DNA of 64,000 nt from Prorocentrum cordatum. Lineage: Eukaryota > Sar > Dinophyceae > Prorocentrales > Prorocentraceae. The stretch lies in NCBI GenBank assembly GCA_963575745.1, contig CAUYUJ010015029.1, positions 62,001 to 126,000 of the forward strand, given 5' to 3'. The notes beneath the pieces were generated by a model that did not search any database, was not told the DNA's origin, and saw only the letters and a program-made list of their open reading frames with translations. The translations under genes and the position numbers were made by a program. Positions 10,851-20,984 of this stretch are shown here, one piece after another (the stretch's first letter is position 1; every line of letters starts with the position of its first letter).

Positions 10851-10929
10851 CTCAAGGCTCCCGACCCCTCCCCCTTTCCCCCTCCCCCGGGGTCCAAAGC
10901 CTGGTGTAGGGGGGGGGAGGGGCTCCCTG

Positions 10930-11480
10930 GCGCACCCTGGGAGACTCCGGCGCTCCCAAATCTGCCTTCCGTGGCTTCAAGAACATCCCAAGACGGTCCA
11001 GATCGATGGACGTTGGGCCCAGGACGCCTACGATGGCTCCAAGACGCCCCAAGACGCCTTCGAGACGTCCCAAGCGAGGCCCGAAAGCCTTCCCAAGAGG
11101 GCCCCGAGAGGCAAAATCAATGTGTCCCATCGGTTTTCCATTGTTCCTGGCGTTATCGCCGTCTCGAGCTTCCGACGCTCTAAGACGGCCCAAGATTCTC
11201 CGCAGACCGCCCCAAAACTGCCAAAGATGCCCCTACGAGGTCCCAGGGACTGCCCAAGAGGGGTCCATGACGGACCAAAGAGGGTCCCAAGACGGCCAAG
11301 AATCGCCTTAAGAAGGCCCCAAGAGAGGTCAAGAGAAAAACCACGAACCGAAGATCCGGTCTTTCTGCCCCGAGAGGCCCCCCAAAGGCTCCAAGAAGCC
11401 CCCAAACGGCCCAAAAGAGGCCCCCGATAAGCAGCAAGATGCCCGCAAGAGGCCCCAAAACGGCCCCTTAGACGCGTCAA
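10930..11480. repeat. Degenerate GGCCCCAAGA repeat block, copy 4
   Basis: Same drifting 10-12 bp unit as at 2.0-4.55 kb (CCCAAGACG, GGCCCCAAGAG). It has an internal non-repeat segment near 11115-11175 containing AAAATCAATG, which parallels the leader segments of the earlier blocks. The conserved end sequence of copies 2 and 3 was not found here. Confidence 0.6.
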
Positions 11481-11514
11481 AAGTGCCCAGCAGACGGATG
11501 CGAAAGTTTCCTTA

Positions 11515-11800
11515 AATCGTGACTGGGGCGTGCGTGACCTGTGTGACGGGCCAAACGCGCTGGGGCGTGGGCCAAGTGGGCAAGTGTAACACGTTGGAAC
11601 GAACGAAACGCGCCAGGGCCTGGGCCCTGTGGGCAAATTTGGGGCCCGTTGTGACACGCGGTGCGCGCTAGGGGTGGGGCCTCGTGGGCATCTGTGACCC
11701 GTTGTGACGGGCTGAACGCGTTGGGGCGTGGGCCCTGTGGGCAGTTTGTGACCTGTTGTGACGGGCAGAACGCGCTGGGGCGTGCACCCCAGAAATCAGC
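11515..11800. repeat. About 58 bp tandem repeat, roughly five copies
   Basis: Successive copies share GTGACCTGTTGTGACGGGC, then AACGCGCTGGGGCGTGGGCC and CTGTGGGCA. Copies start near 11519, 11590, 11648, 11693 and 11748, and diverge strongly from one another. No coding potential apart from repeat-driven frames. Confidence 0.65.
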
Positions 11801-12385
11801 TTTAACGAAACAAGTCGCACCTGTCTGAAGGGACTCCGCCAGGCTCCCCCACAAAACCCAAGAAGTCCACAAGAGCCTACAGTTAGTGTCCAAGAAGCCC
11901 ACGACGCCTCAACTGTGGACTCGTCCCCTCGTCGTGGGGGGCGGCCGAATGGCGTACACGCCGGTCGGAAGAAGTAGGTAAAAACATGAAGTAAGAGGGC
12001 GGATAACGTAGATTGGGATCGTGCCCGCCCAAAATATAACAAACAACAACCTAAGCATATCGACTCTTGAAGTAGGAAGGCGCTTTGACAAGATTGGGTT
12101 TTGGGAGTCCATACAGCACATCCCTACTTTCAACGACCGGCGCGTAAGGCCCCTGAATAGTCCGTCCTGCGCTGCTGCTCCACATGCAGGCTCTGATGCC
12201 AGCGCCGCTCGAGAGGCTGCACCCGACGAGGGCAGACGGGAGGAGCGGCGCCCCCTGGCCCGGGCAATGAAAAGCATGAAAGTGGGGGCTTCGGCTTGCC
12301 AAGGGGGGTCCTAACATTCCCCGAATCGGAGCTTGCCTCTGTAGGGCTCCTAGCGGATTCATATGGTTAGGTGCGGTTTGGCGCC
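11801..12385. other. No gene recognised
   Basis: Short frames in both directions (for example plus-strand 12021-12314) without recognisable motifs. I see no repeat array. Confidence 0.4.
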
Positions 12386-12389
12386 GATT

Positions 12390-12518
12390 TCGGCGGCATG
12401 CCCGGGTGCCCGGGTGCCTGGGTGCCCAAGTGCCCGGGTGCCCTATCGTCCTATCGTCCTATAGCCCTATAGCCTTATAGCCCTATAGCCCTGTTGCCCC
12501 ATAGCCTTATAGCCCCCA
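12390..12518. repeat. Two adjacent 10 bp minisatellites
   Basis: About 12398-12442 is built of GTGCCCGGGT-type 10-mers. It passes directly into ATAGCCCTAT-type 10-mers from about 12443 to 12518, including TATCGTCC and CCTTATAGCC variants. Both arrays share the 10 bp period, so one may have evolved from the other. Confidence 0.75.
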
Positions 12519-12889
12519 AAAAATATGATTGGGGCATTTCTCCGGTATCATATTTTTATTTGCGTCGGCGGCGAAGCCAAGGAAGTCTGCGCTAGCGGAA
12601 ACGCCTGACCGGGGGTGCCGCTATGGCGAATTGTGCCACCATGCAAGAGGGGGAGCAGGAGGAGGGCGCGGCCGAAAGAGGGGGCGAGTCAGCCTCGCGC
12701 ACCTGCTTCTTGTGCACATGTGAATGCAAGCGCCACCCGACGCGTCAGAGTGCACGTCCCGAGGCAGCCGCGCCGGCAAAAACAAGGGTCAAGGAGGAAA
12801 AACTGGTCGCGCACGCGGAAACAGATATTGGAGAGTCGCAGCCCGCTCGGCACACAACGCTGAATGTAAACAGGCCGTGACCTGTCATT

Positions 12890-13330
12890 ATCATCCCGCA
12901 GCCCCCCGCCAGACCGCCCGCCCAGGCCAGCGGCGGGCGGCTGGACACCGCGCGCGAAAGCGCGGGGCAGAATTGTGCGCACGAGACGCGCGACTCGCAA
13001 GGCGAGGGCGGGGGGGCCCGCCCCCCCACCCACCCGGGCCAGCGGCGGGCGCATGGTGACTGCAAGCCAAGCCGCGCGGCGAACTAGCGAGGACGGCGCG
13101 CGCGGGACAGGGCGTGGCGCCAAATGGAAATGGGTCGAAACGTAAACGGTAAAACGCGGCGACGCCACGCGTCGCGCCTGGGCCAAACGGACGAACTGGA
13201 GGCTCGCGCCTGGATATGGCGGACTTCGCGAGACGACGGCGGCGGGGCCCCCCGCCCAGCCACCCGCTCGGGCCAGCGGCGGGCGCGCCGAGACACGCCC
13301 TGATCGCACCGCCCCCGCTGCTCCCTTCAG
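12890..13330. repeat. GC-rich repeat with GGGCCAGCGGCGGGCG core
   Basis: The core GGCCAGCGGCGGGCG occurs at about 12926, 13038 and 13268, each time preceded by a C-rich run such as CCCGCCCCCCCACCCACC. Spacing is irregular (about 110 and 230 bp). The long frames on both strands are explained by composition. Confidence 0.5.
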
Positions 13331-13379
13331 GACAGATTGAATTTCCTTGCGCGTCGCGCGCCCCCCCCTGCTGCGTCGT

Positions 13380-13660
13380 AGGATGGAGGCCCCAGGAGGC
13401 GCTAGGAGGTACCCGGAGGTACCGCGAGACACCAGGAACACCCAGGAAACACCACAAGGCCACAGGCTCCAGAAGGCTCTAGGAAGTCGCAGGAGGTCCC
13501 AGGAGGCCCTCAGAAGCACCATAAAGCACCAAGAGGCCGCAGGAAACCCCAGGAGGTCCCAGGAGCCAGCATGAAGCCACAGGAGGCACTGGGAGGCCCC
13601 AGGAAGCCCCAGAAAGCCCGAGGAGGCCTCAAGAGGCCCCAGGAAATTTTAGGATGCCCC
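13380..13660. repeat. GGAGGCCCCAGGAAGC minisatellite
   Basis: Imperfect 15-18 bp units of the type AGGAGGTCCCAGGA or AGGAGGCCCCAGGAAGC run through the whole interval. It resembles the GGCCCCAAGA blocks in composition but has a distinct unit. Confidence 0.7.
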
Positions 13661-13975
13661 AAAAAACCCAGCAGGCAGGCCCTGGCCGCAGTGGCCTGGT
13701 GCGCTGCCGGCGTCAGTTGGGCAGCCTGTCGGTGGCTCTGGTGGTGTCCTCTGGATCTGCGTGGTCGCCACGGGATGCTGGCGAGTGTCCGAAGGGGCCC
13801 GCCGGAGGAGGCGCGCGCGGGTCCATGCCTGCGACCACCCAGGAACGTCGCCAGAAAACCACATCCAAAAACTTGTCGGTATTTTGTAGTTCCCAAGACA
13901 ATATGTAAAACATCGGATGGCTATTGGATGAGAGAACTGATTGGATATGTAGAAAAAACTGCGGCGGCCTCCAGG

Positions 13976-14105
13976 GGAAAGTTTTTGGATGAAGCCCGCC
14001 CCCCCAGAGGAATTTTTTGCATGCACGCCGGGGGCTCCCTGGGGAAGCTTTCGGATGAAAGCCGGGGCGCCCCCATGGGCAGTTTTTGGATGCCCCCCGT
14101 CGCGT
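13976..14105. repeat. About 34 bp tandem repeat, four copies
   Basis: Copies start near 13976, 14010, 14042 and 14078. Each has GGAAGTTTTTGGATGAA or a variant followed by a G/C-rich second half. Copies are clearly related but diverged. Confidence 0.65.
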
Positions 14106-14135
14106 GCGAAGGTGGGCGTGGGCTACAGTGTTCCT

Positions 14136-14345
14136 TGTCCTCCTGGGTATCCTTCTCCTCCCCCTTCGTTATCCTCCCTCGTCGTCCTCCCTCGTCCTAA
14201 TGTTCATTCCCCTCGTTCTGCTCCCTCGTCCTCCTCCCTCCTCGTCCTCCGTCCTCCTAGTGTTCCTCCATCGTTGTCCTCCTCCTTCCTCGTCCTCCTC
14301 AGCCTCCGCCTCCTCCCTCGTCGGGATCCCCCTCCTCGTCGTCCT
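14136..14345 (+). repeat. Imperfect TCC/TCG pyrimidine-rich tract
   Basis: A long C/T-rich stretch of interrupted TCC and TCG triplets. It creates low-complexity Ser/Pro/Leu frames. No LINE end was recognised at either edge. Confidence 0.6.
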
Positions 14346-14666
14346 CATTCGTCGTCTTCGCCCTTTTTCGCCCTTTCCCCCCTCTTCCTTGCTCGGGACC
14401 CTCTCGAGACACCCCTCCAGTGCCCCCTGCGGCACGTCGGGTGGGCCTCCTACTCCTCGGCCCCCTCCTCAGTTGCCTGCAAGGGCGTGCTGCCGCAGGC
14501 GCGGCCACGCACGTTGCGCACGCAAGCGCGCACGCCCTCCCCTCGACGGCCGACCATCCTGAACGCACCGCGTATCCGCGCCAGCCCGCGCAAGCGATCC
14601 CGAAGTGAACTACCGCGCTCAGGGGGGCGCGGCGGCGACCAGCACATCAGCAAGCCGTGAGCAGGT

Positions 14667-14690
14667 GGAGGAGGAGGAGGAGGAGGAGGA
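14667..14690 (-). repeat. TCC tail of the intact LINE
   Basis: Eight TCC triplets on the element's coding strand (GGA on plus), beginning 55 nt after the ORF2 stop. The tract corresponds in position to the TCC tract behind the truncated copy at 9768. Confidence 0.8.
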
Positions 14691-14745
14691 CCTTTGACCT
14701 TGCTCTGGTGGGCCTTCCCTGATGGACAGGGACCCTCGGTCAACA

Positions 14746-17700
14746 TCACCCTCTCGCAGGGAACTGCATCCCGCTCTTCGGCGGCAGCCCTCTGGAGAGC
14801 CTTGACAAAACGCTCAGCCCCGCTTTCGTGGGAGGCCGAGGCGGCGTGAGAGTGGGGGGGCATTGCCCAGCGAGGAGCTGAGCAGTGTCGACACAATACC
14901 TCCCGCACACCGTGCAATACAACACTCCTCTGAGAACGCACAGATGATGAGAAGAGTGGGCCTTGGGGAAAGCTGGATGGCGAGGCGCAGCGGCTGGGCC
15001 ATCTCGCATTGGGGGTGGACCAACACACCGGCCAGGGCGAAAATCACAAAGCCTGCCGCGGAAGGCGGCAAATTTACGATGGCAAACCTGACACCGAAAC
15101 AGACCTTTAGCCTTCACGGGCGCGTGGCCAGCGGCGAGGAGCCGCTGCCGACGAGTCACGTCAGTGGGCAGTGCCCGAGGGCGGGGAGGCTGCCTACCGA
15201 CGCGATCGGCCTTATTCTGGGGGCAGGTGATGCTGACCTCCCGATTGACATCGAGCAGTCTATGCAAGACTAGGGAGGTCAGCAAATCGATATCAGAAAC
15301 CAGCTTGACATAGTCGGGGTGAACCTCCCCTTTGGCAGCGGCCACACCAGCGAAATAGTCTGCACACGAATTCAGAAAGAGCTCGGCCTCGGAGAGGCCC
15401 CATGCCTCGCTCAGCGAGGCGGTCACATGGGATTTAGTCCAGAGCATCTCGACATGGCCTGATCGACGATCAAGACGATCCCAGATGAGGCACCACAGAT
15501 CGAGCATCGGCGACGACTTAGCTATGGACGACCTCGGGCGCCTCATCGCCCGCGCCAGTGGGAGGTAATCCGAATGCACCAAGATGTCGCCCGTGGAGTG
15601 CGCGAGCAACATATAGAAGGCGTACAGCTCCGATCGAGGACTGCTCTGCTCGAGGGTGGGGAGGGTCCCGCACAACACCCCGTCGAACTGGAAGTTGCCA
15701 GCAACACTCTGGGAATCTAAACGAACCATCGCCCACCCACATCGACGAAGCCTCCAATCCTTAGCCCACTTGCCTCCAGAGCCATCCAAGCCCCAGGTAC
15801 CTCCAGAGACGACGACGCCTTGCTCCAGAACGCCCCACCCGAAGGTCTGGGAGGTCGGCGGAGGAATCTGATGCACGGCGGCAGCCAACGTAGGTAAACC
15901 CCTCGTCCAGAAAGCACTATCATGACTGGCAGCATTGAGGGCCTCGGGGCAGAGGTGCTCGGACTGGTGGAGGGCATTCGAGTCGATGGAGGAGTTACAC
16001 GTACACTGCCATACTCGATGCATCATCGTCTCCTGCGCCACTCCACAGCGCTGGCAAACGCCATTGGACAGATAGCCTGCCTGTCGAAGCCGTGCCTCGG
16101 GCCAGCAACCACCTATGACGATGCACCACAACAAGGCGGCATCCTGGTGGGCCCCATCCTGGACCAGCTGGGCATGCATGCGACGGAAGACTGTGAAATC
16201 AACCCCTGCTTCCAAACCGGCACCACAATAATGATTTGCGGCAGCTCCCCAGACCCCCTGAGCCACGGCCTCCTTCACACACGCGTCGAGGTAGAAAAGG
16301 ACATCGGGGGATGTCGTATCAAGCACCATAGTGTGTGTAGCCCATCGGGTGGGCGAGTCAGGGGCCCAACCAAGGTCGAGCAAAGTACAAATCACAGCAC
16401 CAATTGGGCCCTTGACAGTCCGCCATCGCCGTTTTGCAGAGAGGGCGAGCAGCTTGCCCTTCAACTTATCCCAAGTACGGTCAACTCCTTTACGCATACC
16501 GGGGGAGAGGCCATGCCAAACACTAACCAGCGCCTGCAGTTGCTCTCGCCTAAGCCTGTATGCCGGGTCATCTCGATACTGACGTCGGACAGCCAACGCA
16601 GTAGTAGTGCAAGCTCCCGGGGACCAGTAGCCTGAACATTTTGCAGCGGAGGCCCGAAAGGCCTGGACCTCAGAAGGTGGTAAACCTATGACGCTGTGGC
16701 TCCACGTGCCCACGCTGAGGACTCCAGGTTTGAACAGCTTCCGAGATCGGCCACACAAGCGGGCCAGGAATTGCAGTTTACGACCCCGCCTGAAAGCAAT
16801 CCTCCGCCTCAACCTCACCTTGGCACTGCACCTCCTCCTCCCCGTCGTGGTCATCACCGCAAGATCCTTGACGGCCTCCAAAACCTTCACGGGGACCCCC
16901 AGCTTCTGGAATTCAGACAGAGCAGCTTTCGCCAAGGACGTAGAGGAGGCCACCACTGAGCTCTTAGGGAAGACCTTGCAACCTATGGACGTGACGTCCT
17001 GGAAGAAGGAGAGCACGGCCTGCGGGGCCACCATCAGGATGTACTTACTCGTGCCGTGCGCATATTGCGTTATGTCGTCTACATACGACTGCACAGGGAC
17101 ATGCGGTATACGAGTGTGTGCGCGCTCCAAGACATCGTGCAACAACGCCTTGACCCAGGGCATCGACTGTGTGCAACCAGCCAAGATAGAGTTGCCCGTG
17201 GGCAAGATCTGCGAGAGGGCACCCTCGACCTCGAGCACGCGCGGGCTCGTGTGAACGAGGAGGCCAAGGTACAACAAACAGGGTGGGTACTCAACCTTCA
17301 GCGCAAGCTGGATGAGCAACGCCACGACGACACTATCAAAGAACTTCTCCATGTCCCAGTGCGCGGCCAGGGACTCGAAGCCTACGGATCCTGCCACCTC
17401 ATGCGACAACGCACGCAAGAGGGCACTCTGGAGGGCTGAGGAACCTCTAATAGCAGAGTCCCAGAAGTCCGTATGCTGCTGAGTCCACTCGTCAATCATC
17501 GACCCCCACATGCGACAATACACACGGTACATAGTAGCGCATTTAGATACAGCACGTTCATCATTCGCGCTCTTGGAAAGCATCGCCATGATATTGAGGA
17601 GGCATTGGGTGGGGAACATGAGCTCGTGTTCCACACGGTTAAAGATCTGCACGACCCCGTCGAGCGAATTGCCAGGCAAAGTTAACCACTCACGAGGGGG

Positions 17701-19422
17701 CCATTGATCCACGCCGAGCGCCGTGGGACTCGAAAAACAATGGCAAGCCTGGACCAGGTCACGCACCTGAAACTCAGACGACTCCATGGCAGCGAGCTGA
17801 GCGGATGCACGAAGCTCCCCAGGGGACGCATTGAGGAGGCCACGATGTTGTTCACTGGGGTTCCACCAACCTCCCCAAAACCTCTCGCGATGCTTCATCA
17901 TATCGTCGTGCGTCTGTGAAATCCCATCGAAGCCCTTGAAGTATTCAACCGCCACCCGATCATCCGCCTTAAGCCATCTGTGTAACTTAGGGGCCCCACT
18001 GGGAAGACAGGCTTTCAACCATTCACGAATCCCAGAATCGTTGGCGGAACGAACTTTGGTCCAAGCAGATCTGCAAACGTCGGTAGCCTGATCGATGAGG
18101 GCCTTGACCTCGCCAGGCGTCGTGGGCGGAAAAGACGACACTTTAGCCCGCCAGTGCGCCTGCTGAACCCCGCGCAGCGGCTGCAGATGCTGCAGCGGTT
18201 GGTCGGCAAGGCCGGCGAGAAGAGACCAAAGCTGAGAGGCGCGGCGACATCTCGAACCAGCTTTGCAAAGACATTTCCAATAATCGTAGAGACGGGTGTG
18301 GACCAGGGACCAGAAGCACAGGTCAGGGCAAGAGAAACTCTGCTTGTAACGCCCATGCCGGCGAAACGATCCAGAAAACCCCTGCAGCCCCAACCCCCGT
18401 TCCAGAACGCGATCGGGTTCGACAGCCGCGCACGCCCGAGAAATGCGCACATGCTCGGCAGACCTGGGCCAGAGAGCGCACGCCCCAGACAGATCACTAG
18501 ATAGGTGTTCACGCGCATGCTCCAAGAAGGCATCAGCAACATCCTCGGGAACGGACGGGTCCAAATCATCCTGCAAAGCCATGTTGACATAATGCAACCA
18601 AACGTGATCAGGCCCAACAGCGGGTGGGAAAGCAACGCACTTCAGACGACGCTCAACCACGAGACGGAGGACATCAGAATCAACAGTGGCAGATATACAC
18701 GCGTGCGTCTTGAAGGGGGCGTCCAAGAGAGCCTGAACCCGAACCGCCTGGGCCAGATCCTGGGAGCAGACGAGGTAATCAATCATAGTCTCGCCCGTGT
18801 TACATGTGAACTCTACGTTATCAGGGACCACGGGAACAGAACGGGCAAGCTGAAACCATCCAGAACTAGCAACCTGGTCAGGGGAATTGTTGAAATCGCC
18901 CAAGAGCAGCCAGGGAACAGACAACGACATGGTGAACTGGCAAATCTCCTTCATCCTATCGAGGCATTCGCCAACCATCCCGATAGAAGCAACCAGGTTA
19001 CAAACTCCAATTCCCAAGGAGAACCCATTGAGCTTCACCTCCAAGAAAAGCCAACAGGCGCCAGAGCCCACTTGGACCACCACAGGAACCTGGGTGAGGA
19101 ACCTCTGGAACGCCAGGCCCTTCTGGGTCAACACTGCAACACCTCCGTGCGTACCACCTCCAGGGGAATCAATCGCATGCTGGAAGTAGGGGGGCCATCC
19201 CATAGCACGGGCTTCTTTCTTAGCTTGCTGAACGTTGCCCCGCCGGACGCGGTGTTCAGCCATGAGGAAAGCATCAACCTTAGAGACCTGAGCTGCCGCG
19301 AAGCCCTTAGTTAACGCAGACCAGGAGGTGACGTTGCAAAAGAGAAGAGACAGCTCTTGCCCGCGAGAGCGCGCTCGACGGCGCTCGGCGGGCGCCGCGG
19401 GAAGCAAAATCTGGCGGGGCAT
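14746..19422 (-). CDS. LINE ORF2: endonuclease / reverse transcriptase / RNase H
   Basis: 1558 residues from the ATG at 19422, the first Met after the ORF1 stop. An alternative in-frame Met at 19506 would overlap ORF1. The order is typical of RNase H-bearing LINEs. Exonuclease-endonuclease-phosphatase domain, residues ~26-240: FCNVTSW, MAEHRV (Glu56), HGGVAVL, LLLGDFNNSP (Asp176, Asn178), TMIDYL (Asp215), ending KTH240 where most relatives have SDH. Reverse transcriptase ~560-830: LGVDQWPPREW, SANDERAVSK, WDMEKFFD (Asp690), PTGNSILAG, and the catalytic SYVDDITQY at 779-787. Zinc knuckle CQRC...H...C at 1123-1140. RNase H ~1205-1360: GLDGSGG (Asp1213), SELYA (Glu1265), HSDYLPL (Asp1285), SCADYF (Asp1355). 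C-terminal Cys/His clusters (CQVCHRKF, YCTVCGRYC) may bind nucleic acid. Predicted role is target-primed reverse transcription of its own RNA. Confidence 0.9.
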   Translation of the reverse strand: MPRQILLPAAPAERRRARSRGQELSLLFCNVTSWSALTKGFAAAQVSKVDAFLMAEHRVRRGNVQQAKKEARAMGWPPYFQHAIDSPGGGTHGGVAVLTQKGLAFQRFLTQVPVVVQVGSGACWLFLEVKLNGFSLGIGVCNLVASIGMVGECLDRMKEICQFTMSLSVPWLLLGDFNNSPDQVASSGWFQLARSVPVVPDNVEFTCNTGETMIDYLVCSQDLAQAVRVQALLDAPFKTHACISATVDSDVLRLVVERRLKCVAFPPAVGPDHVWLHYVNMALQDDLDPSVPEDVADAFLEHAREHLSSDLSGACALWPRSAEHVRISRACAAVEPDRVLERGLGLQGFSGSFRRHGRYKQSFSCPDLCFWSLVHTRLYDYWKCLCKAGSRCRRASQLWSLLAGLADQPLQHLQPLRGVQQAHWRAKVSSFPPTTPGEVKALIDQATDVCRSAWTKVRSANDSGIREWLKACLPSGAPKLHRWLKADDRVAVEYFKGFDGISQTHDDMMKHRERFWGGWWNPSEQHRGLLNASPGELRASAQLAAMESSEFQVRDLVQACHCFSSPTALGVDQWPPREWLTLPGNSLDGVVQIFNRVEHELMFPTQCLLNIMAMLSKSANDERAVSKCATMYRVYCRMWGSMIDEWTQQHTDFWDSAIRGSSALQSALLRALSHEVAGSVGFESLAAHWDMEKFFDSVVVALLIQLALKVEYPPCLLYLGLLVHTSPRVLEVEGALSQILPTGNSILAGCTQSMPWVKALLHDVLERAHTRIPHVPVQSYVDDITQYAHGTSKYILMVAPQAVLSFFQDVTSIGCKVFPKSSVVASSTSLAKAALSEFQKLGVPVKVLEAVKDLAVMTTTGRRRCSAKVRLRRRIAFRRGRKLQFLARLCGRSRKLFKPGVLSVGTWSHSVIGLPPSEVQAFRASAAKCSGYWSPGACTTTALAVRRQYRDDPAYRLRREQLQALVSVWHGLSPGMRKGVDRTWDKLKGKLLALSAKRRWRTVKGPIGAVICTLLDLGWAPDSPTRWATHTMVLDTTSPDVLFYLDACVKEAVAQGVWGAAANHYCGAGLEAGVDFTVFRRMHAQLVQDGAHQDAALLWCIVIGGCWPEARLRQAGYLSNGVCQRCGVAQETMMHRVWQCTCNSSIDSNALHQSEHLCPEALNAASHDSAFWTRGLPTLAAAVHQIPPPTSQTFGWGVLEQGVVVSGGTWGLDGSGGKWAKDWRLRRCGWAMVRLDSQSVAGNFQFDGVLCGTLPTLEQSSPRSELYAFYMLLAHSTGDILVHSDYLPLARAMRRPRSSIAKSSPMLDLWCLIWDRLDRRSGHVEMLWTKSHVTASLSEAWGLSEAELFLNSCADYFAGVAAAKGEVHPDYVKLVSDIDLLTSLVLHRLLDVNREVSITCPQNKADRVGRQPPRPRALPTDVTRRQRLLAAGHAPVKAKGLFRCQVCHRKFAAFRGRLCDFRPGRCVGPPPMRDGPAAAPRHPAFPKAHSSHHLCVLRGVLYCTVCGRYCVDTAQLLAGQCPPTLTPPRPPTKAGLSVLSRLSRGLPPKSGMQFPARG

Positions 19423-19456
19423 TCTGGCACAGTCCGTAACTGCTGCCACGCCAGGG

Positions 19457-20827
19457 TTAAAAACGCTGCGGGCCTCCAGCCTCGGCAGCCGCGGGAACTG
19501 CATTAAGCTGGGCGGCCGCTGCCTGACAGAAAGATGTAAAGTAGTTGTTGGTATGATGAGCCACCGCGCGGCGGGCGCGCTTGGCAGCGCGGGCATCAGC
19601 GGCGCGCTGGACCAGCACACCGTACTTCTCCGACTCCTCGGGGTTAAGACCACGGTCAGCAGCGCGCTTGCGAAGATCACGAAGCTCAGCGAGATCAGGA
19701 TCGTCGCCCGCGTTAGACGCCGCTTCCGACGCCGCATCGTCCATGGGGAGGTCGGGGGAGTGCTGCTGCTTAGCCATGTTCCACATGGCCCTCCACTGTT
19801 CGGCTCCGATGGCCGACCTGCCCTCGAAGCGGACGAGGTCCGCTTCCTCCAGGGTGTGCAAGTTCTGCTCGACCCAGGCGAAGTCCACGAAGCCAGCCGG
19901 CGTGATGCCCGGGAGGATGGGCCCGCCAGGCGCCGCGCCGCCGCCCCCAGGCGGGCCGGCGGCGGCTGCGCCAGGCGCCACGCCGCCACCCCCAGGCGGG
20001 CCGCCAGGACCCTGAGGCGGCGGGCCACCTCCAGGCGGGGCCCCAGGCCCAGGAGGAGCAGCACGAGCAAGAGCCGCCAGGCGGGCAGCCTCGGCCTGGG
20101 CCGCCGCAGCCTCTCGGGCCAGGCGCTCCTCCGCGGTGCGGACCTCCTGCATGTACTGCTCAGCATTGAACAAGTTCTTCTGGGCGATGGCCTCGCGCAG
20201 CTCGGCTGCCATCTCCTCCCAGTACTGCTTGGCCTCGGCGTGATCCAACTCCGCCTTGGCAAGGTTATCCTTGTGCTTGACCGCGGTGGACAAGCGCTGT
20301 TCGACGGACACCTGTGCGATCCGCTCAGCGCGAGCCGCCGCCTCCACGGCCTTGGAAAGCTCCGTGAGCTTCGCCGAGGCACGCTTGTCAAGCTCCGACT
20401 GAAAAGCGGGCTCGGGCGGCTCTGGAGGCGCAACAGGCCGGGGGCCACCCTCTTCAGCCTTGCGCTTGGCCGCCTCGAGCTCCTGGGCCATCGTGGGGAA
20501 CTTCGTCGCCAACATCGCGAGGTGTGCGGCAAGGTCGGCAGGGTCGGCAGGGGCAGTGTTCCCCTGGTCGCCGACGCCCATCGCTGCCTCGCCACCGCCA
20601 CCGTCGCCGACGTAGCAGCCACCGCAGCGACTGCAGCACCAGTTCTTGTGGTAGTCGAAGTCCCAATGGCCACAGGTCCCGCAGACGCTGTAGGCGAGGC
20701 GTGCGGCATCACGAGCGCGGCGACGACCACCACCGCCATCGCCACCACCGCCATTGCCGCCGCCTTTCTTCCCATTGCGACGCCACCCGTTGGCCTGCTT
20801 GACCCACGGGTTGTACTCCCAAACCAT
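19457..20827 (-). CDS. LINE ORF1: zinc-ribbon and coiled-coil nucleic-acid-binding protein
   Basis: 456 residues. The start at 20827 is the first ATG of a long frame, about 157 nt downstream of the spliced leader, and the stop lies 34 nt before the ORF2 ATG. A basic Gly/Arg-rich N-terminus (residues 1-45) precedes a Cys cluster CGTCGHWDFDYHKNWCCSRC at 49-68 (plus Cys71), which looks like a zinc ribbon. Residues ~98-245 are a charged Ala/Glu/Lys-rich coiled coil (ELEAAKRKAEE, LREAIAQKNLFNAEQYMQEV). A Pro/Gly linker spans ~250-305. The last 150 residues are helical and end in a basic stretch (RAAKRARRAVAHH). LINE ORF1 proteins typically bind their RNA and form particles; that role is inferred from position and architecture, as no known domain is certain. 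Confidence 0.75.
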   Translation of the reverse strand: MVWEYNPWVKQANGWRRNGKKGGGNGGGGDGGGGRRRARDAARLAYSVCGTCGHWDFDYHKNWCCSRCGGCYVGDGGGGEAAMGVGDQGNTAPADPADLAAHLAMLATKFPTMAQELEAAKRKAEEGGPRPVAPPEPPEPAFQSELDKRASAKLTELSKAVEAAARAERIAQVSVEQRLSTAVKHKDNLAKAELDHAEAKQYWEEMAAELREAIAQKNLFNAEQYMQEVRTAEERLAREAAAAQAEAARLAALARAAPPGPGAPPGGGPPPQGPGGPPGGGGVAPGAAAAGPPGGGGAAPGGPILPGITPAGFVDFAWVEQNLHTLEEADLVRFEGRSAIGAEQWRAMWNMAKQQHSPDLPMDDAASEAASNAGDDPDLAELRDLRKRAADRGLNPEESEKYGVLVQRAADARAAKRARRAVAHHTNNYFTSFCQAAAAQLNAVPAAAEAGGPQRF

Positions 20828-20984
20828 GGTTGACTCAAGACACCGCTCCGGCAGGAGCGCAAAAAATCAACTCTGGGCCACGGGCCAGCGCACAGCCTAG
20901 CCGTGGTTGCAAGAGGTTGGAAGCAAGCCGCGGACTAGCGGTATCCAGTCAGCCTGGAGGCAGTCAGCCTCCCAGGAAAGCAGT

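Noticed and set aside
19328-20833. Plus-strand 501-codon frame antisense to ORF1
   Set aside because: GC-rich antisense shadow of ORF1 without recognisable motifs.
19460-20862. The first about 480 codons of the ORF2 frame as an N-terminal ORF2 domain
   Set aside because: This Arg/Ser/Pro-rich stretch is the out-of-phase shadow of ORF1. ORF2 motifs begin only after the Met at 19422.
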